Part shown: in pieces, positions 1 to 5,479 of the stretch
Layout of the letters: each line of letters begins with the position of its first letter
Position numbering within the stretch: position 1 is the stretch's first letter
Origin: Spirochaetota bacterium
GTDB lineage: Bacteria > Spirochaetota > Spirochaetia > DTKZ01
Assembly: GCA_029562045.1 (NCBI GenBank)
Contig: JAKQWJ010000061.1
Span: forward strand, 1-5,856
Reading direction: 5' to 3'
DNA length: 5,856 nucleotides
Notes under the pieces: model-generated
Told to the model about the DNA's origin: nothing
Databases searched by the model: none
What the model saw: the letters and a program-made list of their open reading frames with translations, nothing else
Program-made: the position numbers and the translations under genes

Positions 1-415
1 TCACGTCCCAGGCGGTGTAGCCCCGGGCCTCGAAGGTGGCCCGCAGGCCCCCGGAGGGGAAGGCGGAAGCGTCGGGTTCCCCCTGGGTCAGCTCCTTTCC
101 GGAAAAATCCATCACCACGTGCCCGTTGGAGATGGGGGCGATGAAGGAGTCGTGCTTCTCCGCGGTGAGCCCCGTGAGGGGGTGGAACCAGTGGGAATAG
201 TGGGTGGCTCCCTTGGAGATGGCCCAGTCCCGCATGGCGCCGGCCACCACCTCGGCGGTCTCGATGGACAGCTCCGCCTGCCCTCTCTGGACCCGTTTTA
301 TTTCGTTGTATATCCCCTTGGGGAGTCTCTCCCGCATGACCGAGTCGTTGAAACAGTTGGAACCGTAGATCTCGGGAAGCGGGGTCGCGATGTAATCGAT
401 CGGACCTCTTGGCAT
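1..415 (-). CDS. glnN: Type III glutamine synthetase, N-terminal part (cut by left window edge)
   Basis: The product would make glutamine from glutamate, ammonia and ATP in the cytoplasm, the main entry of ammonia into nitrogen metabolism. Only the first 138 residues are present; the GSIII family is about 700 residues long, so the catalytic core and C-terminus lie outside the window. The fragment carries conserved GSIII N-terminal blocks: CFNDSVMRERLP (21-32), DWAISKGATHYSHWFHPLTG (63-82), AEKHDSF (85-91), FSGKEL (104-109), GEPDASAFPSGGLRATFEAR (112-131) and GYTAWD (132-137). These separate it from the shorter GSI and GSII types. The ATG at 415 is preceded by AGGAG with a 6-base spacer, and an upstream ATG is closed at once by a TAG. 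A separate promoter lies in the gap behind the DUF2156 gene, so it can be transcribed without that gene. Family assignment is near certain from these blocks; expression is inferred. Confidence 0.96.
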   Translation of the reverse strand, partial: MPRGPIDYIATPLPEIYGSNCFNDSVMRERLPKGIYNEIKRVQRGQAELSIETAEVVAGAMRDWAISKGATHYSHWFHPLTGLTAEKHDSFIAPISNGHVVMDFSGKELTQGEPDASAFPSGGLRATFEARGYTAWDV

Positions 416-421
416 GCTGTG

Positions 422-426
422 CTCCT
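422..426 (-). promoter_or_regulatory. Ribosome binding site of glnN
   Basis: On the minus strand AGGAG lies 6 bases before the ATG at 415, close to ideal spacing. It supports this start for glnN and lies 2 bases downstream of the 429-445 inverted repeat. Confidence 0.75.
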
Positions 427-428
427 AC

Positions 429-445
429 CTCATCAGGTGGATGAG
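429..445 (-). repeat. Perfect 6-bp inverted repeat in the glnN leader
   Basis: The minus strand reads CTCATC, a 5-base loop CACCT, then GATGAG. It overlaps or immediately follows the predicted transcription start and ends 2 bases before the ribosome binding site. It could be an operator half-site pair or a small hairpin at the 5' end of the message. It has no following T-run, so it is not an intrinsic terminator. A short repeat like this can also arise by chance. Confidence 0.45.
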
Positions 446-449
446 AGCC

Positions 450-478
450 ACTATAACGGGATTGGAAACTCTTCGCAA
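450..478 (-). promoter_or_regulatory. Candidate sigma-70 promoter of glnN
   Basis: On the minus strand a -35 element TTGCGA (473-478; 4 of 6 matches to TTGACA) and a -10 element TATAGT (450-455; 5 of 6 matches to TATAAT) are separated by exactly 17 bases. Transcription would start near 443, giving a leader of roughly 28 bases before the glnN ATG. The -35 box begins 7 bases downstream of the stop of the DUF2156 gene, so the promoter sits wholly in the short intergenic gap. This is a consensus match by eye, not a measured start. Confidence 0.6.
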
Positions 479-484
479 GGGCCG

Positions 485-1360
485 CTATTTCCCCCGGCGG
501 ACCCGGTACTTCCGGACGAAACCGGAGGGGCGGTAGGTCATCTTGGCCTGTCGGAGCCCCGGGTCCCCCAGGTCCTGCTCCCTGTTGATATAGGTGTAAT
601 ATTTGGGCAGGGCGGCGGCGAAGGATTGATTGACGAACTGATAGATGCCCTTGTATGAATCGATGGCCTTCTCGAAATGAATGGCGAAGCTCCGCCCCCG
701 GGCCAGGGCCTCCCCCAGGGTGTAGGCCGCGGGGCGGCCGTCCACATAGTACAGGTGGCCCTTCAGATTCAGAAGCTCCATCAGCTCCAGGGCTTCCCGG
801 GACGCCGCGTAATCACCCGCTTCCCCCTTGGCCTCCCTCCAGGCGTCCAGGACATGGATGGCGTCCTTCACGCTCCCCTTCCGCATGGGCCGCTGTTCGA
901 ACTCGTAGTTGTTGAGAAAGGCGTTTACCAGATTCCGCTTCTTGTGGTAGTTTTTCCCCGGCAGGGTCGCCAGATCCTTCCTGAGGTAGATGTAATCGAA
1001 GTTGTTCCGATCCTCCTCCACGGTGTAGCCGTTCTGCTCCAGCAAGATCCGGGACGCGGCGGTGTCGGTTTCGGACAGGTTTTTCAGGTAATCCCGGCGG
1101 GCGAACAGGTCCTGCAGCAGCTCCGGTCCGGGAATGCCGCAGGGAAGCATGAAGAACCTCTCCCCGTCCTTTTCGCCGAAAATGACCAGCGTCTCGTTGG
1201 GCAGCCACGAAACCCGATACGAATAGGTGTTCCGGAAAAGATATATCCCCGCGAAGGTGAGTTCCGAGATTCCGTCCTTCAGCATGGAGAGGCGGGGGTG
1301 CAGATCGGTTCTCATGTTCAGATTGACCGGCGCGAAGTCCGGGTAGTTCGGTATGTTCAT
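485..1360 (-). CDS. DUF2156 protein (stand-alone LPG_synthase_C-like domain)
   Basis: This 291-residue soluble protein matches the DUF2156 / LPG_synthase_C family (PF09924), the GNAT-fold catalytic part of aminoacyl-phosphatidylglycerol synthases such as MprF. Visible family blocks are ELTFAGIYLFRN (33-44), GKNYHKKRN (135-143), FAIHFEKA (225-232) and INREQDLGDPGLRQAK (258-273). No membrane segment is present, so it lacks the flippase domain of full-length MprF; its acceptor and donor are unknown, and calling it a lysyltransferase would be overreach. A TTG 36 bases upstream (1396) would add 12 residues. I prefer the ATG at 1360, because MNIPNYPDFAPV matches the usual family start and because the TTG lies inside the likely -35 box. 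No Shine-Dalgarno sequence precedes either start. The stop is 69 bases upstream of glnN on the same strand, so read-through into glnN is possible. Confidence 0.88.
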   Translation of the reverse strand: MNIPNYPDFAPVNLNMRTDLHPRLSMLKDGISELTFAGIYLFRNTYSYRVSWLPNETLVIFGEKDGERFFMLPCGIPGPELLQDLFARRDYLKNLSETDTAASRILLEQNGYTVEEDRNNFDYIYLRKDLATLPGKNYHKKRNLVNAFLNNYEFEQRPMRKGSVKDAIHVLDAWREAKGEAGDYAASREALELMELLNLKGHLYYVDGRPAAYTLGEALARGRSFAIHFEKAIDSYKGIYQFVNQSFAAALPKYYTYINREQDLGDPGLRQAKMTYRPSGFVRKYRVRRGK

Positions 1361-1367
1361 GGTGTTC

Positions 1368-1396
1368 AATATATAAAAATATCCCGCATGGGGCAA
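1368..1396 (-). promoter_or_regulatory. Candidate promoter of the DUF2156 gene (possibly leaderless)
   Basis: On the minus strand a -35 element TTGCCC (1391-1396; 4 of 6 matches) and a -10 element TATATT (1368-1373; 5 of 6 matches) are 17 bases apart in a locally AT-rich patch. Only 7 bases separate the -10 box from the ATG at 1360. Transcription would therefore start at or next to the start codon, which fits the missing ribosome binding site. Overlapping TATA-like hexamers exist in this patch, so the register may shift by 2 bases. Confidence 0.5.
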
Positions 1397-1423
1397 AGGG
1401 TCAGGCGGATCCCCCGGAGGAGA

Positions 1424-1436
1424 ATCCGCGGCGGAT
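1424..1436. repeat. Perfect 13-base palindrome in the divergent control region
   Basis: ATCCGC, one central G, then GCGGAT. A third copy of the hexamer, GCGGAT, lies at 1405-1410. The arrangement resembles clustered half-sites for a DNA-binding regulator placed between two divergent promoters. The base composition of the genome makes short GC-rich palindromes common, so this alone is weak evidence. Confidence 0.4.
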
Positions 1437-1460
1437 GGGAAAAGCCGTTGGCCTTTTCCC
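1437..1460. repeat. 8-bp inverted repeat next to the operon promoter
   Basis: GGGAAAAG (1437-1444) and CTTTTCCC (1453-1460) are exact complements around an 8-base centre; an alternative pairing GCC/GGC can extend the stem with one bulged base. It directly abuts the 1424-1436 palindrome and covers the proposed -35 box of the rightward operon. Neither strand has a T-run after it, and it lies between divergent starts, so an operator is more likely than a terminator. Confidence 0.5.
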
Positions 1461-1477
1461 CCGGAATGAGTTATTAT
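1448..1477 (+). promoter_or_regulatory. Candidate promoter of the rightward four-gene operon
   Basis: TTGGCC (1448-1453; weak -35) and TATTAT (1472-1477; 5 of 6 matches to the -10 consensus) are 18 bases apart. Transcription would start near 1484, leaving about 14 bases before the ATG at 1498, just enough for the ribosome binding site. A second -10-like hexamer, TATAAG, overlaps at 1475-1480. The weak -35 inside an inverted repeat suggests possible control by a regulator. Confidence 0.4.
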
Positions 1478-1484
1478 AAGAGAC

Positions 1485-1492
1485 GAGGAAGG
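1485..1492 (+). promoter_or_regulatory. Ribosome binding site of the coiled-coil gene
   Basis: GAGGAAGG lies 5 bases before the ATG at 1498. This strong purine-rich site fixes the start of the first operon gene. Confidence 0.75.
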
Positions 1493-1497
1493 GGTCC

Positions 1498-2598
1498 ATG
1501 GACGATCGACGCAGGCTCATTGCGGAAATGGAAGAGCGGGGAAAGAAAAATGCGGAACTCCAGGCCCAGGCCTACGGGCGGCTCGGAAAATTCACCGCCG
1601 AAAGCCTGGGGGAAATGCTCCCCCCCGGCCCCGCCGCCGAAGCGGTCCAGGAAATTCGGAAGACCATAAAGAGCATGGAGAGCAATTCCGGAAAGATCGC
1701 GCGGATCCGGGAAATCGCGGCCCGGCTCGAAGCCATCCGGAGGGAAGCCAGGGTCCTGGACGATGAGGCGGGGGAGATAGAAAAAGAGAACCTTCCTATT
1801 TTCGAACAATTCGGCCGGGCGGCCTTCCAGCGGACGGGGCGGGAGCCCGTCACGGCGGAAGAGTCGGAGCGCATCGAAACCATCAGGAACCTTCAGGATG
1901 AAATTTCCGCCATGGACGAAACCGTCTCCTCCCTGAAGGCCCCGCCCCGGGACAAACCCCTGTTGACCAAGCTTTTCGACGGCGGAAAGATCATTTTTCT
2001 CAGCTCTTCCCGGTCTCTGAAAATCCGGAACATGGAAAAACAGTTCCAGGATCTCGGCCGCGTTCTGCTGGAAAAGGGAGGGGCCCCCGAAGACTCCGGA
2101 CTCCTGGAGTCCTATGAGGCAAACCGGGAAAAACTCGGGGAAACCCGCGCGAAAATCGAAGCCCTGAAATCCGAAGGGAACTCCCTGGAGGCGGAGCTTC
2201 TCCGCCTGGGGGTGGATGCCCGGCACCAGAAGCGGATCAAAAACCTGGAGATCCAGAATGACGGTCTGAACGGGAAGCTGACGGGGCAGTACATCGCGTT
2301 GGGGAAAGAGGTCCACCGGACTGTTCCCGCCGTGGCGGAAGGGAACGAGGACTTCAGGGCCCTGGCCGCCGATATCGACCTTCTGCAAAAAAGGGCGGAG
2401 GAAAACTCCGACGAACTGGAAAAGACCCGGGCTGCCGTCCTCCAGGACGGGCTTAACCGAAGGCTCAACGACCTTCGGCGTCGGCTCGAGGCGGAGGAGG
2501 AGGAACTCCGGAATCGCCGCGAGCGGATCGAATCCCTGAAAAAGGAAATCGAAGCGACCCGGGCGGAAAAAAAGAAGCTGGAGGAGCCGTCCCGCTGA
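1498..2598 (+). CDS. Unrecognised coiled-coil protein, first gene of operon
   Basis: I do not recognise a family for this 366-residue protein. It is extremely rich in Glu, Arg, Lys, Leu and Ala and contains no cysteine. Long stretches look like amphipathic coiled coil: about 1-26, 46-98, 120-145, 205-270 and 285-363, the last ending in a run of charged residues (RRRLEAEEEELRNRRERIE, 327-345). The coils are interrupted by a Pro/Gly-containing segment at 41-45 and by a more hydrophobic piece with the sequence KIIFLSSSRSL (164-174), which could be a hinge or a docking patch. There is no signal peptide or membrane segment, so it is probably cytoplasmic, perhaps a scaffold. The start is set by a strong ribosome binding site. 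The next gene follows after 20 bases. Coiled-coil composition makes database hits to myosin- or SMC-like proteins likely but uninformative. That it is a real gene is well supported by the start site, operon spacing and uninterrupted frame; function is unknown. Confidence 0.82.
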   Translation: MDDRRRLIAEMEERGKKNAELQAQAYGRLGKFTAESLGEMLPPGPAAEAVQEIRKTIKSMESNSGKIARIREIAARLEAIRREARVLDDEAGEIEKENLPIFEQFGRAAFQRTGREPVTAEESERIETIRNLQDEISAMDETVSSLKAPPRDKPLLTKLFDGGKIIFLSSSRSLKIRNMEKQFQDLGRVLLEKGGAPEDSGLLESYEANREKLGETRAKIEALKSEGNSLEAELLRLGVDARHQKRIKNLEIQNDGLNGKLTGQYIALGKEVHRTVPAVAEGNEDFRALAADIDLLQKRAEENSDELEKTRAAVLQDGLNRRLNDLRRRLEAEEEELRNRRERIESLKKEIEATRAEKKKLEEPSR

Positions 2599-2605
2599 GG
2601 TCGGG

Positions 2606-2637
2606 ACCGAAGGACGCGATGCCGGAACCGAAGGACG
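2606..2637 (+). repeat. 11-base direct repeat spanning a start codon
   Basis: ACCGAAGGACG occurs at 2606-2616 and again at 2627-2637, exactly 21 bases apart. The first copy supplies most of the GAAGGA ribosome binding site of the 599-codon gene, and the second encodes residues 3-7 of that protein. Confidence 0.7.
2609..2614 (+). promoter_or_regulatory. Ribosome binding site of the 599-residue protein
   Basis: GAAGGA lies 4 bases before the ATG at 2619. The spacing is slightly short but acceptable. It lies in the 20-base gap after the coiled-coil gene. Confidence 0.55.
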
Positions 2638-4418
2638 GGAAAGCGAAGGCCCCCTACCCTCCGCCTCCCTACACTCTTTTCGACGCCAAGGAAAGGGGAG
2701 AGTTTCTTTCCGAAATCGGGAACGTCTCTCCGGCCCAACGGGAGATTTTCCACAACCTGTGCAAAAGCTGGCAGCCGGAAATTTCCCACGGCCGTTTCCT
2801 GGGGCAGATAACGGGGCTCATCAAGAACGCCGCTTCGGAGCTGCTGAACCTCATGGTCCGGCTGGAAGAAAAAAAATGCGGAGTCCTGACCTTCCGGTAC
2901 TCCGACGGCGAGGCGGCTCCGGACAGGATCATCCTCACCTCTCCGGGGGACTGCCGCTACCATTTTTTCCTGCTGCGCAAAGAGCTGGACGGTTTCTGCC
3001 GGAACCGCGGCGCGGAGATGCCTCTGGAGAAGACCCTGACGGCGAGGGGCGTCGTCCCCCCTCCATCCTGCGTGGAAGAACCGGCGGAGAAAGACTATCA
3101 CCGGATTTTCGAGGATCCCGGCCCCGGAGACACGACGCTGTACCGGCTGCCTCTGCCCGGCGGGGAGGCTCTGATTCTCCCCTCCGGAGGGGGAAGGCTC
3201 CTGATCGACCACTGCCGGCTAAAGATGCGCGGGTTTCTGGAGGACCCGAATCTGGCCGCGGAGCTGGCCCGACTCAACAACACCACCCTGGGGGACTACA
3301 AGAACCGGGTGGAATCGGGGGACCTCGCGGTGTGGCTGGACATGCTGAAGTCCGTCCGGCTCCTGAAGGCCGACCCTCTGGCGGCAAGAAGGGTTTCGGC
3401 CTCCGCTGAAATCATGCGTCTCGCGGAAGTTCTGTCGGGCCTCATCGAGTGCCGTCTGACGGAACAGAGACTGAAGAAACTCGGCCAGGAGGAGCGCATC
3501 CGGGATATGGACGCCCTGGCCCTGCAGATGGAATCGGAAAAGGAAAAGTTCTTCCCCCAGGAACGCTTCGACGCCCTTCTGGGCGCCCTGAAGGAAAAAT
3601 ACGGGGAGGACTTCGACTCGCTGAGAAAGGATTTTCTGGCCACCTATGTCGATTTTTCCGAGCAGTATAAAATACCCCCGGTGCCGAGAATCGCCGGCGG
3701 GTACCTGCACCGGAACAATTTCTACGAGTATTTTCTCTTGCGCTTCTTTTCGTTCCGGGAAGCCCTGGAAAACGATCTGGTCAAGGACATGGAACACCTG
3801 CTGCGCACCAACAATCGGGAGAGGAAAACCCTTTTCACCAGCCGGGAGAGTTTCGACACCGAAATAGTCGAGCGCCTCCGGGCCATGGATCCCTTCCTTT
3901 CGGAACTTTTCGACAAGCCCCGGCTCCTGACCGAAGCGGTGGTCTACCGGATGAAGGAAAAGCAGAAGATCAAGGACCCGGCCCTCATCACCCGGGAACT
4001 GGGTAAATACTTCAAACCGGACACCATGGCCTTTCGAAGCATGGCGTCCATCCTGCAGTTTTCCATTGTGGACATCTTCCTCCGGGCCTTCTCGCGCCTT
4101 TCCTTTTTTCGACAATTCTGGATGAGGCTGACGGGAAAATACGAGAGCTACCGGAACCAGTACCTGGGCCGCAGCCTGATGCCGGCCTCGGGTCTTTCCA
4201 CTCCCGCGTCGAGCAGGCGCGCCACCGGAGAAAAGACCATCTCGGACGCGCCTCGGGGAAGGAAACCGGGGCATTCCCGCAAAGGCGCGCCGGGGCCCGC
4301 TTCCCGGAAGAAAATTTCCAAAACCCGGCCGGCGAATGAAAAATCCTACTCGAAGAAGCAGCAGGAGAGCGCCTGGGACGAGTTTTCAAAAACCATCCGC
4401 TCGAAACCCCGCTCTTGA
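2619..4418 (+). CDS. Unrecognised large helical protein with basic tail
   Basis: A 599-residue protein of no family I can name. Visible parts, in order: a Pro-rich start (APYPPPPYTLF, 11-21); a mostly helical N-terminal region (23-85); a mixed region that looks alpha/beta (88-200); a charged helical stretch (about 265-345) rich in Glu and Lys; a region dense in aromatic residues (YLHRNNFYEYFLLRFFSFRE, 362-381), which could be a protein-binding surface; further helices including an amphipathic segment (479-503, with FSIVDIFLRAFSRLSFF); and a low-complexity, strongly basic tail from about 532 (SSRRATGEK, RGRKPGHSRKG, SRKKISKTR). The 479-498 segment is moderately hydrophobic but interrupted by Asp and Arg, so I do not call it transmembrane. 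No signal peptide is seen. The gene follows the coiled-coil gene by 20 bases, and its TGA shares one base with the ligase ATG, which argues for joint expression. Function is unknown; the basic tail suggests binding to nucleic acid, anionic lipid or an acidic partner such as the upstream protein, but this is inference. Confidence 0.82.
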   Translation: MPEPKDGKAKAPYPPPPYTLFDAKERGEFLSEIGNVSPAQREIFHNLCKSWQPEISHGRFLGQITGLIKNAASELLNLMVRLEEKKCGVLTFRYSDGEAAPDRIILTSPGDCRYHFFLLRKELDGFCRNRGAEMPLEKTLTARGVVPPPSCVEEPAEKDYHRIFEDPGPGDTTLYRLPLPGGEALILPSGGGRLLIDHCRLKMRGFLEDPNLAAELARLNNTTLGDYKNRVESGDLAVWLDMLKSVRLLKADPLAARRVSASAEIMRLAEVLSGLIECRLTEQRLKKLGQEERIRDMDALALQMESEKEKFFPQERFDALLGALKEKYGEDFDSLRKDFLATYVDFSEQYKIPPVPRIAGGYLHRNNFYEYFLLRFFSFREALENDLVKDMEHLLRTNNRERKTLFTSRESFDTEIVERLRAMDPFLSELFDKPRLLTEAVVYRMKEKQKIKDPALITRELGKYFKPDTMAFRSMASILQFSIVDIFLRAFSRLSFFRQFWMRLTGKYESYRNQYLGRSLMPASGLSTPASSRRATGEKTISDAPRGRKPGHSRKGAPGPASRKKISKTRPANEKSYSKKQQESAWDEFSKTIRSKPRS

Positions 4419-5479
4419 TGCGCCCCGCGGCTTGGGGTACACTCCTCACCGTGCCGGCACTTTGGATCGTGTACAACGCGTGGCTCCGGAACACCCTGGA
4501 CATGGGGGACCCGGACTGGATCTCCGAATCGGCGGTGGAATCCCAGGTCGCCGCGGTGTCGGAGGCGCTGAACGGCCTGGGGTCGCCGCCGGAAATCTAC
4601 CCCCTTTCCTCGGTGCTGGACGCCGCGGTCCGCCTGGCGGGACGGCGGGACAAACCCAGGCTGATCTTCAACCTCGCGGAGGGGTTCAAAGGCAATTCCG
4701 CTTGGGAAATGAACGTGGCCGCCCTGTTCGAACTCCTGGAGATCCCCTACACCGGGAATTCCGCCCGGACCCTGGCCATCGCCCAGGACAAGGCCGTCAC
4801 GAAACGGCTCCTGGTTTCGGAAAACATTCCCACCCCCGCCTGGCGTCTCTATGACGGCCGGCGGATGCCCGACCTTTCGGGCCTGGAGTTTCCCCTCATC
4901 GCCAAACCGTCCCGGGAGGACGCCAGCCTGGGCATCGGTCCCGACGGGGTTTTCTCCTCTGCGGAGAATCTGCCCGATGCCCTGGCGGGTCTGCACCGGA
5001 AGTACCGCCAGCCCATTCTCATCGAGAGCTTCATCGACGGCAGGGAAATCGGCGCCTCCATTCTGGAAGAGGAGGGCGAGGCCCGGGTGCTTCCGTTGTC
5101 GGAAATCAGTTTTGCCGGACTGTCCCCGGACAAACCGCGGATCACCAGCTACGACGCCAAGTGGAGCCCGGACAGTCCCGAGTACCGGGGAACCCCTACG
5201 ATCTGTCCTGCGGATTTGGAACCTCCCCTCCGGGAAAGGATCGAAGCCCTGGCCCTGGCCACCTTCCGCCTCCTGGGGGGCAAGGATTACGGCCGCATCG
5301 ATTTCCGGCTGGATCCGTCGGGAAAGCCGTACATACTCGAGTACAACCCCAACCCCGACATATCCCCCGATGGGGGCTTCGCCCGTTCCCTGGCCGCCTC
5401 CGGCCGGAGCTATCGGGACTTCATCCGGACTCTCCTGGCCAACAACATCCCATCCTTCGAAGAGGCCCTCTTCTTATGA
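4418..5479 (+). CDS. D-Ala-D-Ala-ligase-like ATP-grasp carboxylate-amine ligase
   Basis: This 353-residue protein belongs to the ATP-grasp superfamily, close to the Ddl group. These enzymes activate a carboxylate as an acyl phosphate and join it to an amine. Blocks seen: FNLAEGFKGNSAWE (84-97), IPYTGNSARTL (109-119), QDKAVTKRLL (123-132), FPLIAKPSRED (158-168; the Lys should bind ATP), ILIESFIDGREIGASIL (200-216), GRIDFRLDPSGKPYILEYNPNP (292-313, quoted in two parts: GRIDFRLDP and GKPYILEYNPNP), where Asp295, Glu308 and Asn310 are the expected metal ligands. It lacks the HGxxGED start of true Ddl, so the substrate may differ and I give no symbol. The ATG at 4418 overlaps the preceding TGA by one base and has no clear ribosome binding site, so it is probably coupled. 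An in-frame GTG at 4451 is an alternative, giving MPALWIVYN, nearer the usual family start; a TTG at 4415 is also possible. The GNAT gene follows with a 4-base overlap. Confidence 0.9.
   Translation: MRPAAWGTLLTVPALWIVYNAWLRNTLDMGDPDWISESAVESQVAAVSEALNGLGSPPEIYPLSSVLDAAVRLAGRRDKPRLIFNLAEGFKGNSAWEMNVAALFELLEIPYTGNSARTLAIAQDKAVTKRLLVSENIPTPAWRLYDGRRMPDLSGLEFPLIAKPSREDASLGIGPDGVFSSAENLPDALAGLHRKYRQPILIESFIDGREIGASILEEEGEARVLPLSEISFAGLSPDKPRITSYDAKWSPDSPEYRGTPTICPADLEPPLRERIEALALATFRLLGGKDYGRIDFRLDPSGKPYILEYNPNPDISPDGGFARSLAASGRSYRDFIRTLLANNIPSFEEALFL

Noticed and set aside
119..658. Open frame on the plus strand over the glnN start
   Set aside because: It is antisense to the GSIII coding region, which has clear conserved motifs, and shows no recognisable domain.
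1361..1396. N-terminal extension of the DUF2156 protein from TTG 1396
   Set aside because: The TTG lies in the likely -35 box, has no ribosome binding site, and the family usually starts near the ATG at 1360.
1437..1460. Inverted repeat as an intrinsic terminator
   Set aside because: There is no T-run on either side and it lies between two divergent starts, where no transcript should end.
677..1669. Long open frame on the plus strand over the DUF2156 gene
   Set aside because: It is antisense to a well-supported gene, has Pro/Gly/Val-rich composition typical of shadow frames in GC-rich DNA, and runs across the divergent promoter region.
2080..2600. Similarity of the coiled-coil region to myosin, SMC or kinesin
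   Set aside because: Heptad composition gives such matches by chance; no head domain or Walker motif is present.
1474..3212. Long minus-strand open frames opposite the coiled-coil gene and the start of the 599-residue gene
   Set aside because: They mirror the codons of the plus-strand genes, overlap each other, cross the gene junction and lack plausible start sites.
1498..4418. First two operon genes as a toxin-antitoxin, TelA-type or SMC-type defence pair
   Set aside because: No nuclease, ATPase or TelA signature is visible; any likeness rests on coiled-coil composition alone.
3219..4503. Minus-strand open frames opposite the 599-residue gene
   Set aside because: They are low-complexity shadow frames; the plus strand has operon spacing and ribosome binding signals on its side.
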